Source: Margaritifera margaritifera | Taxonomy: Eukaryota > Mollusca > Bivalvia > Unionida > Margaritiferidae | Length of the DNA: 64,000 bases | Direction: 5' to 3' | Assembly: GCA_029931535.1 (NCBI GenBank) | Contig: JAQPZY010001033.1 | Span: 310,001-374,000 of the forward strand | Shown here: positions 39,111-48,720 of the stretch, piece by piece | How the letters are laid out: every line of letters starts with the position of its first letter | Position numbering within the stretch: the first letter of the stretch is position 1 | Notes under the pieces: generated by a model | What the model was told of the DNA's origin: nothing | Databases searched by the model: none | What the model saw: the letters and a program-made list of their open reading frames with translations, nothing else | Position numbers and translations under genes: made by a program

Positions 39111-42100
39111 TATTTATTTATTTATCTTTTCAGGACAATGGGTCTTATTGCAATATTCTCGTTGTATTTAGGAACGATAAATGTTCCCATGTGCGCATGG
39201 AAAAGAGGAAAAGGATGCCACTCGATAAAATATCCACTCTTCCAACTCCTTCCGGTAAGCCACGGATAAGGTGTGAAAAAAAATATCGTTAACTTAATTT
39301 ACTGAATTAGAGGAAGATTTCGAGACGTAACTGTAATATACTTGAATTAGATGTATCACGTTGCATAATAATTAATAATATGACAGTGACATGTAATAAA
39401 TATTGTATACCTTACTGTGAATAAATATCTGGAAGCTTCACGTACGAAATCCACTAAGCAATGAAAAGTCTGTGCAATGATGTGGGGAAATACAGGTATA
39501 TTAATATTATTTACTAGACACGAAATTCTTAGACATGTGATATACTATTAAGCGCAAACACATGTATCGATTTGCTTTTATTTCCTTTATTCATTGTAGG
39601 TTATTCTTAGCATTTCCATTACGTGGTTGTTCTGTTATATCCTGACCGTTGCTAATGTCTTCCCATCCAACCCAAACCATATCAACTACATGGCTAGAAC
39701 GGATGCCCGCAATACTGTTCTGAAGAACGCTCCGTGGTTCAGATGGCCCGTCCCATGTGAGTAGCAGAGTGCTTTCGCAGATAGTACATCTACGTTATGC
39801 CAGCGTTGGCAGATAATGCATGATAGGCGTTGGGTATATGACATTGGGCCATCGTCGGACAGTTCTTCAATTGGGTCAAGGTTGTTCTGTGATTATAATG
39901 TCAACGTTCAGATATATGCTTTTCCTCAACGTTGTGCCAAGTTTTTCCAAGTTTAATATTGTATGCGTATAAAATAACACTGGTCTACAGCCACAATGCT
40001 TCCGCAATAAATGTTGTCAAACTTTACTAATTCTGGGTCACTGAGAACGAAAATAATGCTTAAAATTGTTGATTGACTCTAGTTTTAAAGATATGATACT
40101 GGGTCAGTATATACGACCCTTGACTTGGGAATGGCGGACGATAAGTGAGTTATAATGGGAAGGGATCTCAATTGAAACCAGAAATGACTAAAATACATCT
40201 TTGACCGGATTTATGAATAAATCTATGACTGGGTTTGGACAGTACTTGCTTTTTAGGCAAAACAATGAATGATGCAATCTGAAGCTGGTATTGCGTCATA
40301 CATGGTATGAATTGCATGATGTTATTCCTATAAGTCATGGATGATGCAATCATAACTAAGCTTACATCACTCTGCTGAAGAAATTGCCCTATATCAGTTC
40401 TACAAATCATACAGTGTCGTGCTCTCTTATTTGTCAGTGTTTGATTTTGCAAAGGGACACATTTCTGTTTAGCCAAAGTGAGCAGAGATTCCTCGTACTT
40501 GTGTGAACAATGCAGATAACTTCTGCTATGTTTATGGTGAAGTGACTTTTGCATCACAAAAGCGCAGTATAACCACTATGGTTAAGAAAGCCTATCACCT
40601 TTATTTTGACTGCAAAATTGGAGATCAGGACAAGAGGTAGGCCCCACACATATGCTGCAACACTTGTGCAACAAATCTTCGCCAGTGGTTGAACAGGAAA
40701 AGGAAATCTATGCCTTTTGCAGCGCCAATGATTTGGAGAGAGCCAACAGATCATATCAGCAATTGTTACTTCTGCATGGTGCCTCCAGTTGGGAAAGGTG
40801 TGTCAAAGAAGAAAAAGTGGACTGTGCATTATCCAAACATTCCATCAGCTATACGCCCAGTACCCCACGGAGAAGGACTGCCGGTTCCTGATGCACCAGA
40901 ATCATTCTCACTTGAGTCAGACGAGGAAGAGGATGAAACTTCTAGTCCTGAACCATCAATGTCACATGACCCATATTTTCTCCCATCCTCCTCCTCTAAA
41001 CCACACCTCATAACACAAGGTGAACTGAATGACCTTGTCAGGGATTTGGAACTACCAAAGAGTAAGGCAGAGTTGTTGGGCTTCAGACTACAACAGTGGA
41101 ATCTCCTGGCAGTTGATGTTAGGGTTTCCATGTTCCGTGACCGTCAAAAGGATCTTGTCCAATTCTTCTTCATGGAAGGTGATCTTGTAGCCTGCAACAA
41201 CATCGATGGTGTGATGGCAGCCCTCAACATCGTTCGTGATCCAGATGAGTGGAAACTGTTCGTTGATTCATCGAAGACGAGTCATAAAGCTGTTTTCTGC
41301 ATAATGGCAGTGTTTTGCCATCAATTCCGGTTGGTCATGCAGTCCATATGAAGGAAACCTATGAAAACATGAGGTGCATAAACTATGACCAACATCAGTG
41401 GCAGCTTTGTTGAGATTTCAAGGTTTTTGCTCTCTTGCTTGGTCTGCAGACTGGATACACAAAGTACTGCTGTTTTCTCTGCGAATGGGATAGTCGTGCG
41501 AGAGATTCCCACTACATCAAGAGAGATTGGCCACTCCGACAGTCATTGGAGCCTGGGATGAAAAGTGTTCAGCATCCACCACTTGTTGAATCAAGGAAGA
41601 TGTTATTACCACCCTTGCACATCAAGCTGGGTCTGATGAAGAACTTTGTCAAGGCCATGGACAAAACACAAGCAGCTTTCAAGTACTTCCGTGGAAAATT
41701 TCCAACGTTCAATGAAGCTAAGATAAAGGAAGGTGTCTTTGTTGGTCCTCAGATTCGTGAACTTCTTCGAGATGATGCATTTCACCGTACACTGCGTGGC
41801 AAGGAAAAGACGGCATGGAAAGCCTTCCAGTTAGTGGCAACAAATTTTCTCAGAAACAACAAGGCAGACAACTACAGGGAGTTGGTGCAAAACCTCCTCA
41901 AGGCATACAAAACCCTTGGTTGCAACATGTCACTAAAGATACATTTTGTGCACTCTCATCTAGATTTTTTTTCCACCGAACTGCGGAGCAGTGAGCGACG
42001 AGCACGGCGAGCGATTTCACCAGGGCATTGCAACAATGGAGAAACGGTCTCAGGGCAAATGGAGCATATCAATGATTGCAGACTATTGCTGGACAGTGAC

Positions 42101-44651
42101 AAGAGATGCTCCATTTAGTGAATACAATAGACAAGCCAAGAAGCGCCGAGTAGACACTGAATAAGGACTAAACTATGTACCTATATATACATAATAGTTT
42201 TTTGACTTTTGTTTCAATATATTTTTAATTTATATAACCCTTTTGCTGTTCTTTAAAGTGTTACATATACAGGACAGGTGAAATATTATCATGTAAAGCA
42301 ACCATAAACACATGAAAAGACCTAGGTTTACAATTTATGATTAAAAGTCTACTATGTACACAATATACATAGACGTAAAATGTAAAAACTGAAATATCTT
42401 GGAAACAGTATCCAATCAGTTGTTTTAATTGTCATATTTGAATTCAGCACATCAAAATCCCTTATAAATAGCACATTTTATCTCTGAAGCAGACGATTTC
42501 TAAATTTTTTTAGACCAGTGTCATTAACGTGACGCCCCTTGAAACCAGATATGTAGAACCCGCACGTGAAGCAGCGTACTTGTTTGAACGGTTCTATACG
42601 TGATCGTTTATTTATTTTTATTTATGCTGAAATTTTACTCTACAATTATTGCAATATTTTCATATTGTATAATGTAATTAGATTTGTTTTCAAGAATTTA
42701 GGATTTTTCAAATTGACACATATCATACCTGAGAATCATATTCGGTACAAAAATTACAAAACTGTTCGTGTAAACCAGACGGCATGGTTTTATTCAAGCA
42801 TGACCGGGATCTTTTTAACTTTGACCGTTTATATAATAATTTTGTAATTAGATCTAAGACTATCTTTATACTTAATTCTTGTTTCTTTTGAGGAATACAT
42901 CAGACGGGATAACATTTTTATTTAGAACATTACACACACGGATTCATGTAAAATGTCACGTGATATCACATATGACTGCCAAACATCATTCCGCTCATTG
43001 GGCCTCCATTGGGCCAACAAGGTCGGCCCAACTTGGCTAAATTACGTTGGCACAACGTCAGTTTGCTCATTTGCCCTCTCCTGTGCAAACGTGTCTGGCC
43101 AATGTTAGCCTGACAGATCATAATAAAATCATAACGTTGGGTCGACGTTAATTTAAACAATGCTCCCCGCTGAGCCAACGTTGACAGACACGTTGGCCCA
43201 ACACTAAGGAGGAAAATGTTAGGCCAACGTCATTCAGCCACGTTGGGCCGGGGTTGAGGACGACTTTGGCCCAACGGGGGTGTAGTATTGGGTTTGACGT
43301 TCATTGCTGATTATAATCGATTGCGCTAGATCAAATAATGCATATCTATATCACGTGCTCTCACATCCTTAGCTTGTCTTTCAGCTCATGAACAATTATT
43401 TCAAGGAAAGTGTGAGTAGTTGCACGTTTTGTTATCAGACTTTTTCATCCGTGAAATGTAACGGAGGAGTTTACATATAAATTTGTCTCGTTATTTGACG
43501 CAAGACATTTTTCATAACGTAAACGAATATGGGCAAGTGTCCAATCCACAGCTTCAAAGTGAGGAAGAGGCTTTAAAAATTTCACCTGTGGGCATGAAGT
43601 TTGTAAAGCGCAACGCTAATATTAACACTGCTGTTGATGTTGACGTGTACTACAAAATTCAAAGTATCTATCTCTGTTACTTTTCTGTGTTCAAATGACA
43701 GTTCCTTTTGGATGGCCTACGGTGAGCGCAGCTGGATATGTTGGGTTCTTGGCAGCAACTTTATCGTCAATAATCGAATCTATTGGGGATTACTTTGCCG
43801 CGGCACGCTTATCCTGTGCTCCACCCCCGCCAGTGCATGCCTTGAACAGAGGAATTGCTATGGAGGGATTCTGTAGCATATTTTCTGGGATGGTCGGAGC
43901 TGCACATGCAACTACATCGTACAGCGGAAATATCGGAGCAATTGGAATTACAAAGGTAAGCATAGATAATTCTGGTTAGGATTACAAATTATCAGAAAGC
44001 AAATTTAATGTTAAAGTATAAGCAAAATTTGTATAATTTGAAAACTCGGAGATGACTTAAAGACCATATTAAGTTTTGATATACCTGCAAACATCTTGCT
44101 GCATATAAAATATATATATATATAAATATTTAAAAAAATAATGGGGTGTATTGAGTCTCAGTATCTTACTAATAAGGAATGGGGGTTGGGGGTAAGGGTT
44201 TATGGACATACTATTGGGATGCTGTTAGAAGTTCCATGATTGAATTTCAGAATGTTATATATTTGCAGGTAGCGAGTAGAAGAGTATTTCAAACGGCAGG
44301 TATTATCATGGTCGTCTGTGGGATCATTGGAAAAGTTGGCGCCGTCATCACATTGATTCCAGAGCCAATTATCGGTGGTACACTGACTGTTGTGTTCGGT
44401 ATGGTGTCAGCTGTGGGAATATCCACTTTGAAGTTCATCGATATGGGGTCTACGCGGAACATGACCATACTCGGAATATCTCTGCTTCTTGGTCTTATGA
44501 TACCGCAATGGATAAACGATCCGAAAAACGCAGAAGCCATAAAAACTGGTTGGTTGACTGCATGTTATATTGTATTCTTGTGTGAGAAATGTGCAAACTA
44601 TGACAAAGAAAACAACGATGATAACCATGATGACTACAGCAAAAACGACAG

Positions 44652-44725
<74 letters not shown>

Positions 44726-47106
44726 GACCCAAAAAATGTTTTTGGATTCCTCGGGAACTTGATGCCTCTCTGTTATGTTTAAATATCTGCACCTAGAAGG
44801 CCTCTTTGCAGTATATTTTGTAATGGGGGGGGGGGGGGGCAAGCCAAGCCACGCTTTGTTTAGAACTAAGTTCCTTGTGTTTTAGGGGGAAAATGTTAAA
44901 ATGTTAGGGAGAGTTTGTAGACGATACAATGCATACAAGTGCATTTCCTTAATATCACATAATTATTTTACCTTTCGTGAAAAAGACTTCAACATAGAAA
45001 TATGTTTGATAGGAAACTGCATAAATGCCAAAGAGTTCTAGATTTTCTATCCTCCGTCACTTCCAGCTGGGCTAAGGTGCTGCTGTTTTGAAATGGCAAG
45101 GGTGGTAAGGAACATTATCTATAGCAAACGCAGCGTTTTCTCTCACAACGATCGTTGTAATGCAGCAGTTTCTTTTCAGGAGACATTGGTGTATTCGTAA
45201 AAACTCGATCACAAAAGATCACTGACATCGGCTTCATAAAACTATAGTTACGTCAGACCTAAAGAATAGGTAACATAGTGATGTCTGTCCATGAAGGGTG
45301 TCATAAAGCAACAACAACAACAACAACAAAAGTGGGAAAAGGGGATGGGGGGTGTCTACGGTAAAGATAATGCCAAAACTCACATCGAAAAGTGAATGAA
45401 TGTCATAAATTTTGACCTTTTATAATAAGCTTTCGTCACTTGCTCTAAAAGTTTTGAGAATGCGGGCTCGGGGCTAGATATTTTTCCATGCACCATCCTG
45501 TATTCTTTATCTTTTGCTGCAGGATACTAGACACGTTCGATCCATAAGCTATTGATAGTTGTAAGCAGAGCTATATTTATTACATTACACAAATTTGGAA
45601 AATGAATCCACTCCAGAACAGGTTTTTAAAGTTATCCAAGTAATATGTATATAAGTCATTGATTTTATGTTTGCTATCTGTAGGAAACAACGAGCTAGAC
45701 CAGGTTATCAACGTGTTACTGGGTACCGCCATGTTTGTAGGGGGATTTATTGGCTGTGTGTTAGATAACACTGTACCAGGTATGTACCTCTGTAAGGCCC
45801 ATTTATTTTATTTTGTCAGTTTAAACCCTGTTTACGGATAGTACTGAACTAAAAAAATACGTATATAAGTTACACATATACACAAAACATTTTAAATCAT
45901 TACCACCCGCTTGAAATTTACATATCTTTCTCATTTTCCTGGCCATATATAGAGTGTAAAAATAATGTATCAGCTGGAAAATAATTTTCTACCGTACGCC
46001 GAGTCAAGCTGATTTTCGAAAAAAGAAAGTGAATCGTTAAATGACACTTTCTTATTTTTGTATATTAGTGCATGTAATTTAGCACTGTACTTGTAGATAT
46101 ACTCTACTTTTTGATCATTTCATAATTGGATTATCTAAAAGCAAATGCTGAACCCAGCATATTTTTTTTTTATAACATAATCAATTCCTAAACAATTAGC
46201 AGATTTTGCAACAAAGAAAAGAAATTACATGTTTTGTTTGGCATACCGATGTACCAGCCTTTCTTCAACATACTGACTGTTTTGTATGGTACAATGTATC
46301 AGTGGTTACATAGTTTCAATGTTAGGGTGTAAAATTTGAGTTACCAGGAAGCCACGGATATTATTCATCAAATTTTGAATCACGCGATTAATAAGTAAAT
46401 AAATATTTAAATAAATACTTGAACTCAGTGGACACATATAACATTTTTTAAACTTATTGATTTCTGTTACATACAGCATTTTGGCACGCCGTTCACACTG
46501 TTTAGTCTATTTTGAAGTTATTAAAAAAAATCATTTAGAGAAAATACAAAGTATTATGAAAGTATTAAATTTACATGAACATTATTTTCTTTCTTTTAAA
46601 CTTTGTGTCATTAAATTATTGTAAATATATACACAATGCAAATACCGTAAGCACATGCGTATACAAAACTTTCCGCAAACTAACTTGCTGAAATAAAGGT
46701 ACACATCACATAACTGTAAATATTGCTTGCAACCTAAATCGTTAATAGGAGAATGGGAGAAAAGTCGAGGAAGTCCTGTATATTTATTTGTTTCTCTTTT
46801 TTCTCCCTTTTCTCAGGTACCCAGGAGGAACGAGGTCTCCTCACATGGAGAAAGGATCGTGTGTCTTCCTCCCTACAATCCTCAAAGATGTCTCAGAAGA
46901 CATACGAGCTCCCTTTCATCACCAAATATTTAAGGAAGATAAATTGCATGTCATATTTTCCTCTTTCGCCAACTTTTGACAAGGAAATAAACTTGACCTG
47001 TTGTCAGAGATCTGAAAAACGTGACGTTTTAAAATACACTTTTGACAACGATGTGCCTGTTGACAGCAAATGTGAACTTAGCAATGTTGCATCAACGCAG
47101 TTATAA
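25756..47106 (+). CDS. SLC23: SLC23-family nucleobase/ascorbate transporter, 11 coding exons (whole gene)
   Basis: Multi-pass plasma-membrane transporter of the nucleobase-ascorbate (NAT) family; vertebrate members SVCT1 and SVCT2 carry ascorbate with sodium. Eleven exons join in phase with GT..AG borders to about 605 residues, close to vertebrate SVCT1 (about 600). Landmarks in order: a charged N-terminus, [18 protein letters not shown] before TM1 (residues 36-53), LGIIQGG (107-113), [16 protein letters not shown] in exon 5, ARTDAR in exon 7, ESIGDYF with E325 and D329 followed by APPPPVH and NRG (TM8), [10 protein letters not shown] (375-384, NAT signature), VDM-like [15 protein letters not shown] (about 504-510), EERGL and a short tail ending at TAA 47104-47106. 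Oddities: the conserved TM1 'QH' is QQ, and the signature starts with G, not Q/E/P. Start chosen at 25756 because a splice acceptor lies directly before it and the residues match the family N-terminus. Family membership is sure; the substrate is not. Confidence 0.93.
25915..25977. repeat. (GT)n(GA)n microsatellite forming the SLC23 intron 1 donor
   Basis: (GT) from 25915 to about 25950, then (GA) to 25977. The first GT is the 5' splice site of intron 1. Confidence 0.95.
26555..26712 (+). CDS. SLC23: SLC23 exon 2
   Basis: Acceptor 'tttttgcag', donor 'AG|gtgaaa'. Encodes [16 protein letters not shown] ... [24 protein letters not shown], covering TM1, its loop and TM2. The first residue is Gln where the family has the conserved His of the 'QH' motif. 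A short (ATC)n tract lies about 70 bp upstream. Confidence 0.92.
27342..27440. repeat. 33-bp tandem repeat, 3 copies
   Basis: Unit 'aagaaagatgatatagaatg' plus 'catgctttggatc', directly upstream of the Polinton integrase tail. Confidence 0.9.
27450..27605 (+). pseudogene. Polinton-type integrase C-terminal (chromodomain-like) fragment
   Basis: [18 protein letters not shown], a frameshift, then [20 protein letters not shown] and a stop (27603-27605). The W.G....FN.W.P pattern is that of the small chromodomain or SH3-like fold ending Polinton and some retroviral integrases. It is plus-strand inside SLC23 intron 2. The catalytic core is not seen upstream. Confidence 0.6.
27929..28042 (+). CDS. 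Short ORF, 37 aa, unidentified
   Basis: [20 protein letters not shown] then [17 protein letters not shown] and a stop. It may be the N-terminal part of a larger decayed protein, since coding-like blocks continue in other frames. It follows the integrase tail directly, which suggests a Polinton cargo gene. Not recognised. Confidence 0.35.
   Translation: MAAYKGKYNYDACIVRTRDTWSADEMNYMADKDEPIG
28270..28480 (+). pseudogene. Unidentified decayed ORF in SLC23 intron 2
   Basis: Open plus-strand block of about 60 residues: [40 protein letters not shown], ending in a stop after KADNTV. Gly-rich with alternating hydrophobic residues, like a structural protein. Family unknown. Confidence 0.35.
28938..29066 (-). 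pseudogene. Unidentified small hydrophobic ORF
   Basis: Minus strand: [20 protein letters not shown] then [20 protein letters not shown]. It has one strongly hydrophobic segment (about residues 14-33). A second block nearby reads [17 protein letters not shown] in another frame. It is probably a decayed membrane protein of the same element; not recognised. Confidence 0.3.
29880..33540 (+). pseudogene. Run of decayed plus-strand ORFs, unidentified, in SLC23 intron 2
   Basis: AT-rich sequence with successive plus-strand coding-like blocks: [20 protein letters not shown] (29920), [20 protein letters not shown] (about 30347), [18 protein letters not shown] (about 31500), [20 protein letters not shown] (about 31860), a membrane-like [20 protein letters not shown] (about 32384), [20 protein letters not shown] (32576) with [31 protein letters not shown] (about 33040), and a hydrophilic, probably coiled-coil block [20 protein letters not shown] (33318) to TDTKLIEK (stop 33513). 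Stops and frameshifts separate them. The co-orientation and the integrase tail upstream suggest a decayed Polinton or integrated large DNA element. No homology is recognised, so no function is given. Confidence 0.4.
34102..34190 (+). CDS. SLC23: SLC23 exon 3
   Basis: Acceptor 'ttgttgtag', donor 'G|gtttgt' (weak). Encodes (R)[16 protein letters not shown] then [18 protein letters not shown] and the 'F-APIVA' stretch are typical of the family; Trp-Lys-Cys precedes the large loop. It joins in phase to exons 2 and 4 across introns of about 7.4 kb and 0.8 kb. Confidence 0.92.
34991..35022 (+). CDS. SLC23: SLC23 exon 4 (32-nt microexon)
   Basis: A 32-nt exon between 'ttattttcag' and 'AG|gtaggt'. 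With one base from exon 3 it gives [11 protein letters not shown], which matches the family position just before the TM3 block (vertebrate '...IREVQG'). It is too short to show as an ORF; phase and the match on both sides support it. Confidence 0.85.
36756..36937 (+). CDS. SLC23: SLC23 exon 5
   Basis: The acceptor is a ten-T tract plus 'gaag'; donor 'AT|gtaagc'. Encodes [19 protein letters not shown] then [34 protein letters not shown] and VHWGIAF. The [15 protein letters not shown] block is a strong family hallmark. The open frame continues upstream of the exon but is unrelated there. Confidence 0.94.
37500..37625. repeat. Degenerate GTCTAGTCTGGT-type low-complexity repeat
   Basis: About 120 bp of irregular repeats of 'tctagtctgg', 'tctggtctattccag' and the like in intron 5. 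Confidence 0.6.
38675..38704. repeat. (CA)n microsatellite
   Basis: About 15 units, in SLC23 intron 5. Confidence 0.95.
39041..39107. repeat. (TA)n microsatellite next to the exon 6 acceptor
   Basis: 67 bp of TA followed by (TTTA)n and the acceptor at 39131-39133; it sits where the branch point and polypyrimidine region lie. Confidence 0.97.
39134..39254 (+). CDS. SLC23: SLC23 exon 6
   Basis: Encodes (M)[30 protein letters not shown] and [10 protein letters not shown]. The acceptor 'tttatcttttcag' sits 26 bp after a 67-bp (TA)n tract; donor 'CCG|gtaagc'. Ends on a codon boundary. Confidence 0.92.
39600..39756 (+). CDS. SLC23: SLC23 exon 7
   Basis: Acceptor 'tcattgtag', donor 'T|gtgagt'. 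Encodes [40 protein letters not shown] and [12 protein letters not shown]. The ARTDAR...APW pattern matches the family loop before TM8. Confidence 0.94.
39780..39955. repeat. GTTGGCC/AACGTTG-type repeat, part 1
   Basis: Recurring 'gttggcaga', 'attgggccatcg', 'caacgtt' motifs at the left of intron 7, related to the denser copy at 42990-43310. Confidence 0.5.
40143..40511 (+). other. Probable 5' flank of the multicopy pseudogene
   Basis: Non-coding in all frames on the plus strand apart from short runs; repeated 'tgatgcaatc' / 'attgcatgatg' motifs. It directly precedes the pseudogene and may belong to the same unit. Confidence 0.35.
40512..42164 (+). pseudogene. Pseudogene of a widespread uncharacterised multicopy protein family
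   Basis: It reads as one protein of about 545 residues broken by mutations: [20 protein letters not shown] at the start, [33 protein letters not shown], an acidic ESDEEEDE stretch, [60 protein letters not shown], and a conserved end [16 protein letters not shown] to RVDTE and stop 42162-42164. The paired cysteines suggest zinc-binding clusters. Defects: a Cys lost to Tyr at 40533-40535, TAG at 40638-40640, a 1-bp deletion near 41295, TGA at 41411-41413 and an extra T in the 8-T run 41965-41972. I recall near-identical proteins annotated only as uncharacterised in several invertebrates, typical of a mobile or hitch-hiking gene; that recollection is unverified. It lies in intron 7 of SLC23, same strand. 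Confidence 0.75.
42990..43310. repeat. GGCCAACGTTGG-type repeat, part 2
   Basis: Many direct and inverted copies of 'gttgggcc', 'ggcccaacgt', 'ccaacgttg', GC-richer than its surroundings. A similar sequence flanks the other side of the pseudogene at 39780-39955, so one element may have been split by it. Confidence 0.6.
43702..43955 (+). CDS. SLC23: SLC23 exon 8 (TM8 acidic residues and NAT signature)
   Basis: Acceptor 'aaatgacag', donor 'AAG|gtaagc'. Encodes [40 protein letters not shown] and ends [14 protein letters not shown]325 and D329 are the conserved TM8 acidic pair. The last ten residues are the NAT signature, with G at position 1 where ascorbate carriers have P and nucleobase carriers Q/E. 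Confidence 0.95.
44269..44548 (+). CDS. SLC23: SLC23 exon 9
   Basis: Acceptor 'atatttgcag', donor 'G|gttggt' (weak). Encodes [78 protein letters not shown] and [17 protein letters not shown] directly after the signature, LIPEPI-GG and STRN are family features. The open frame reads past the donor into a (TA)n tract; that extension is intronic. Confidence 0.93.
44652..44724. repeat. (TA)n microsatellite in intron 9
   Basis: 73 bp of TA about 100 bp after the exon 9 donor. Confidence 0.97.
45684..45779 (+). CDS. SLC23: SLC23 exon 10
   Basis: Acceptor 'gctatctgtag', donor 'G|gtatgt'. Encodes (G)[20 protein letters not shown] then [19 protein letters not shown] is close to invariant in animal SLC23 proteins. 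Confidence 0.94.
46817..47106 (+). CDS. SLC23: SLC23 exon 11 (terminal coding exon)
   Basis: Acceptor 'ttttctcag'. Encodes (G)[13 protein letters not shown], then a cytosolic tail of about 80 residues: [40 protein letters not shown], ending ASTQL and TAA. EERGL-W and the YELPF..K...KI..M.Y.P.SP.F spacing match the family tail. Confidence 0.92.
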
Positions 47107-47215
47107 ATGTATACATTTTTTGTCACTATTTGAATATTACATTTCCTCCATTTACATATATGCCATTTTCATCTTATTATTTTACTATATACTACACAGA
47201 GTAAGTATCCATGAC

Positions 47216-47218
<3 letters not shown>

Positions 47219-47269
<51 letters not shown>
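47219..47269. repeat. (CA)n microsatellite in the SLC23 3' region
   Basis: About 25 units, 112 bp after the stop codon and so probably inside the 3' UTR. Confidence 0.96.
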
Positions 47270-47270
<1 letters not shown>

Positions 47271-47652
47271 CGATTTTGTATTGGTGATAAGTGAGCTGAA
47301 AAATTTGCGAAGCATTCATTCCTGTCTGACTCTATATTTCAAAAACCTCGTCAAACTCCAAGCTCAGTTTTTCATCAACCTTGTATCATTTAATATGATC
47401 TTCTATCTTTGTTGATCTTATTTGATTTATATGCACATTAGGTGACCTATAAATGGTTTGATCTTACAAGATGTAACCTGCACCTAGACTGATAAATCTG
47501 CTCCCATAACGATTTTTTATTCTGATGGTCGTTATTGGTGACATATATGGGTACGTAGGGTTCTCTTTGGTGATGTAGGCCAAATCTGGCCTTCAAAATG
47601 TCTGGGGCACTTCACACATGTATCGCTTGAAAACCACACTTATAGCACACAG

Positions 47653-47658
47653 GAATAA
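47653..47658 (+). promoter_or_regulatory. Candidate SLC23 polyadenylation signal
   Basis: AATAAA about 550 nt after the SLC23 stop, past a (CA)n tract. It is the first canonical hexamer I noticed downstream. The cleavage site is not determinable by eye. Confidence 0.25.
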
Positions 47659-47714
47659 AGGTCAGTCGTTTTTCTATTCATCCATTACTAATTAAACACT
47701 ACAATGATGATTTT

Positions 47715-47930
47715 ACTCACCTTTTATGAGTTTTATTCCAAGTCAGTCCGGTTACGACTTGAAATACTCCATTTTGGTTCTTCCATCTAGCGAAGAGCCA
47801 ATCAAATTTCAGCATTGCTGATGGAGCCTGACAGCGGATGTTAACATCACGTGACTGTAGACTATCAACAAACTCACGTGTTTCGCTAGTGCTTGAATCA
47901 ACTTCAGATCTACTGAGGTCTCGTATTGTG
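47715..47930 (-). promoter_or_regulatory. Possible minus-strand promoter and first non-coding exon
   Basis: On the minus strand there are two CACGTGA E-boxes (about 47855 and 47875), an inverted CCAAT box (GATTGGCTC, about 47800) and then a perfect splice donor AAG|GTGAGT at about 47720. No coding exon is found to the left, so this is only suggestive. Confidence 0.25.
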
Positions 47931-48119
47931 AGAAGTTATGAAACAACAGATACTGAGGCAACCTGAAGTTTTCAACCTGTGGATTTTTGAAACTGAATTG
48001 AAAAGACAGAAGGGGAGCACGACTATGTTTTAAAGTCTTGGTATTAGTATTACTTTTACCAAAACTTTCATTTCCTGCATATGAGTTTCTGTAACAGACA
48101 TGTAACTAACTCTTAACAA

Positions 48120-48575
48120 CATCAATACTTATACTACTACTACTACTACTATTAATAACCATGATACTATTACAAATTATAATAAGAGAAAGAACAACAG
48201 CTACAGTAAGAAGAAAAGCGAGTAATCCTTAACCACTACTACTACTACTAATAATAATAATAATAATAATAATAATTACAACAACAATGATGAGGATTGT
48301 TGTTTCTTTTCTTGAAATTATTATTTTATTATTATTATTATTATTATTATTACAATAAAAATAAGTAATAATGAGCCTGCTAATACTTTTTAGATGTTTT
48401 CCAACGTATACATAAAGATTTTAAACATTTAATAAAAACAATATTAAAAAAATTAAAAAATTAAAATAATACAAATTTAAAAGTTAAAAGACAAAATAGG
48501 AATGACACTAATGTTTAGGGCAATAATGATATTAATATTATTCTTACAAAATCTTTTATTTTCTGTAGATGCCTG

Positions 48576-48612
<37 letters not shown>

Positions 48613-48720
48613 TTAATAATAATAATAATAATGGTAATAATAAGAAAATAATGCTGATGATAGTTGCTATTAGTATGTACAAAAATGATGAAATGATGAT
48701 GATGATGAGTCATGATTATA
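48120..48720. repeat. Trinucleotide-microsatellite-rich tract
   Basis: (ACT)n, (AAT)n, (TTA)n, (CAA)n at 48577-48611, (AAT)n at 48613-48632 and (GAT)n follow in close succession. More TTA/GTA runs occur at 48967-48992 and 49753-49793. Confidence 0.93.

Noticed and set aside
40168..40557. A 129-aa minus-strand gene
   Set aside because: It lies antisense to the flank and start of the multicopy pseudogene and shows no domain; it is most likely a shadow.
44179..44796. A single 205-aa protein
   Set aside because: It is SLC23 exon 9 read through its acceptor on the left and its donor on the right into a (TA)n tract.
43702..47106. Two separate SLC23 paralogues split over the locus
   Set aside because: Each family block occurs once, in order, and all phases match; one gene explains everything.
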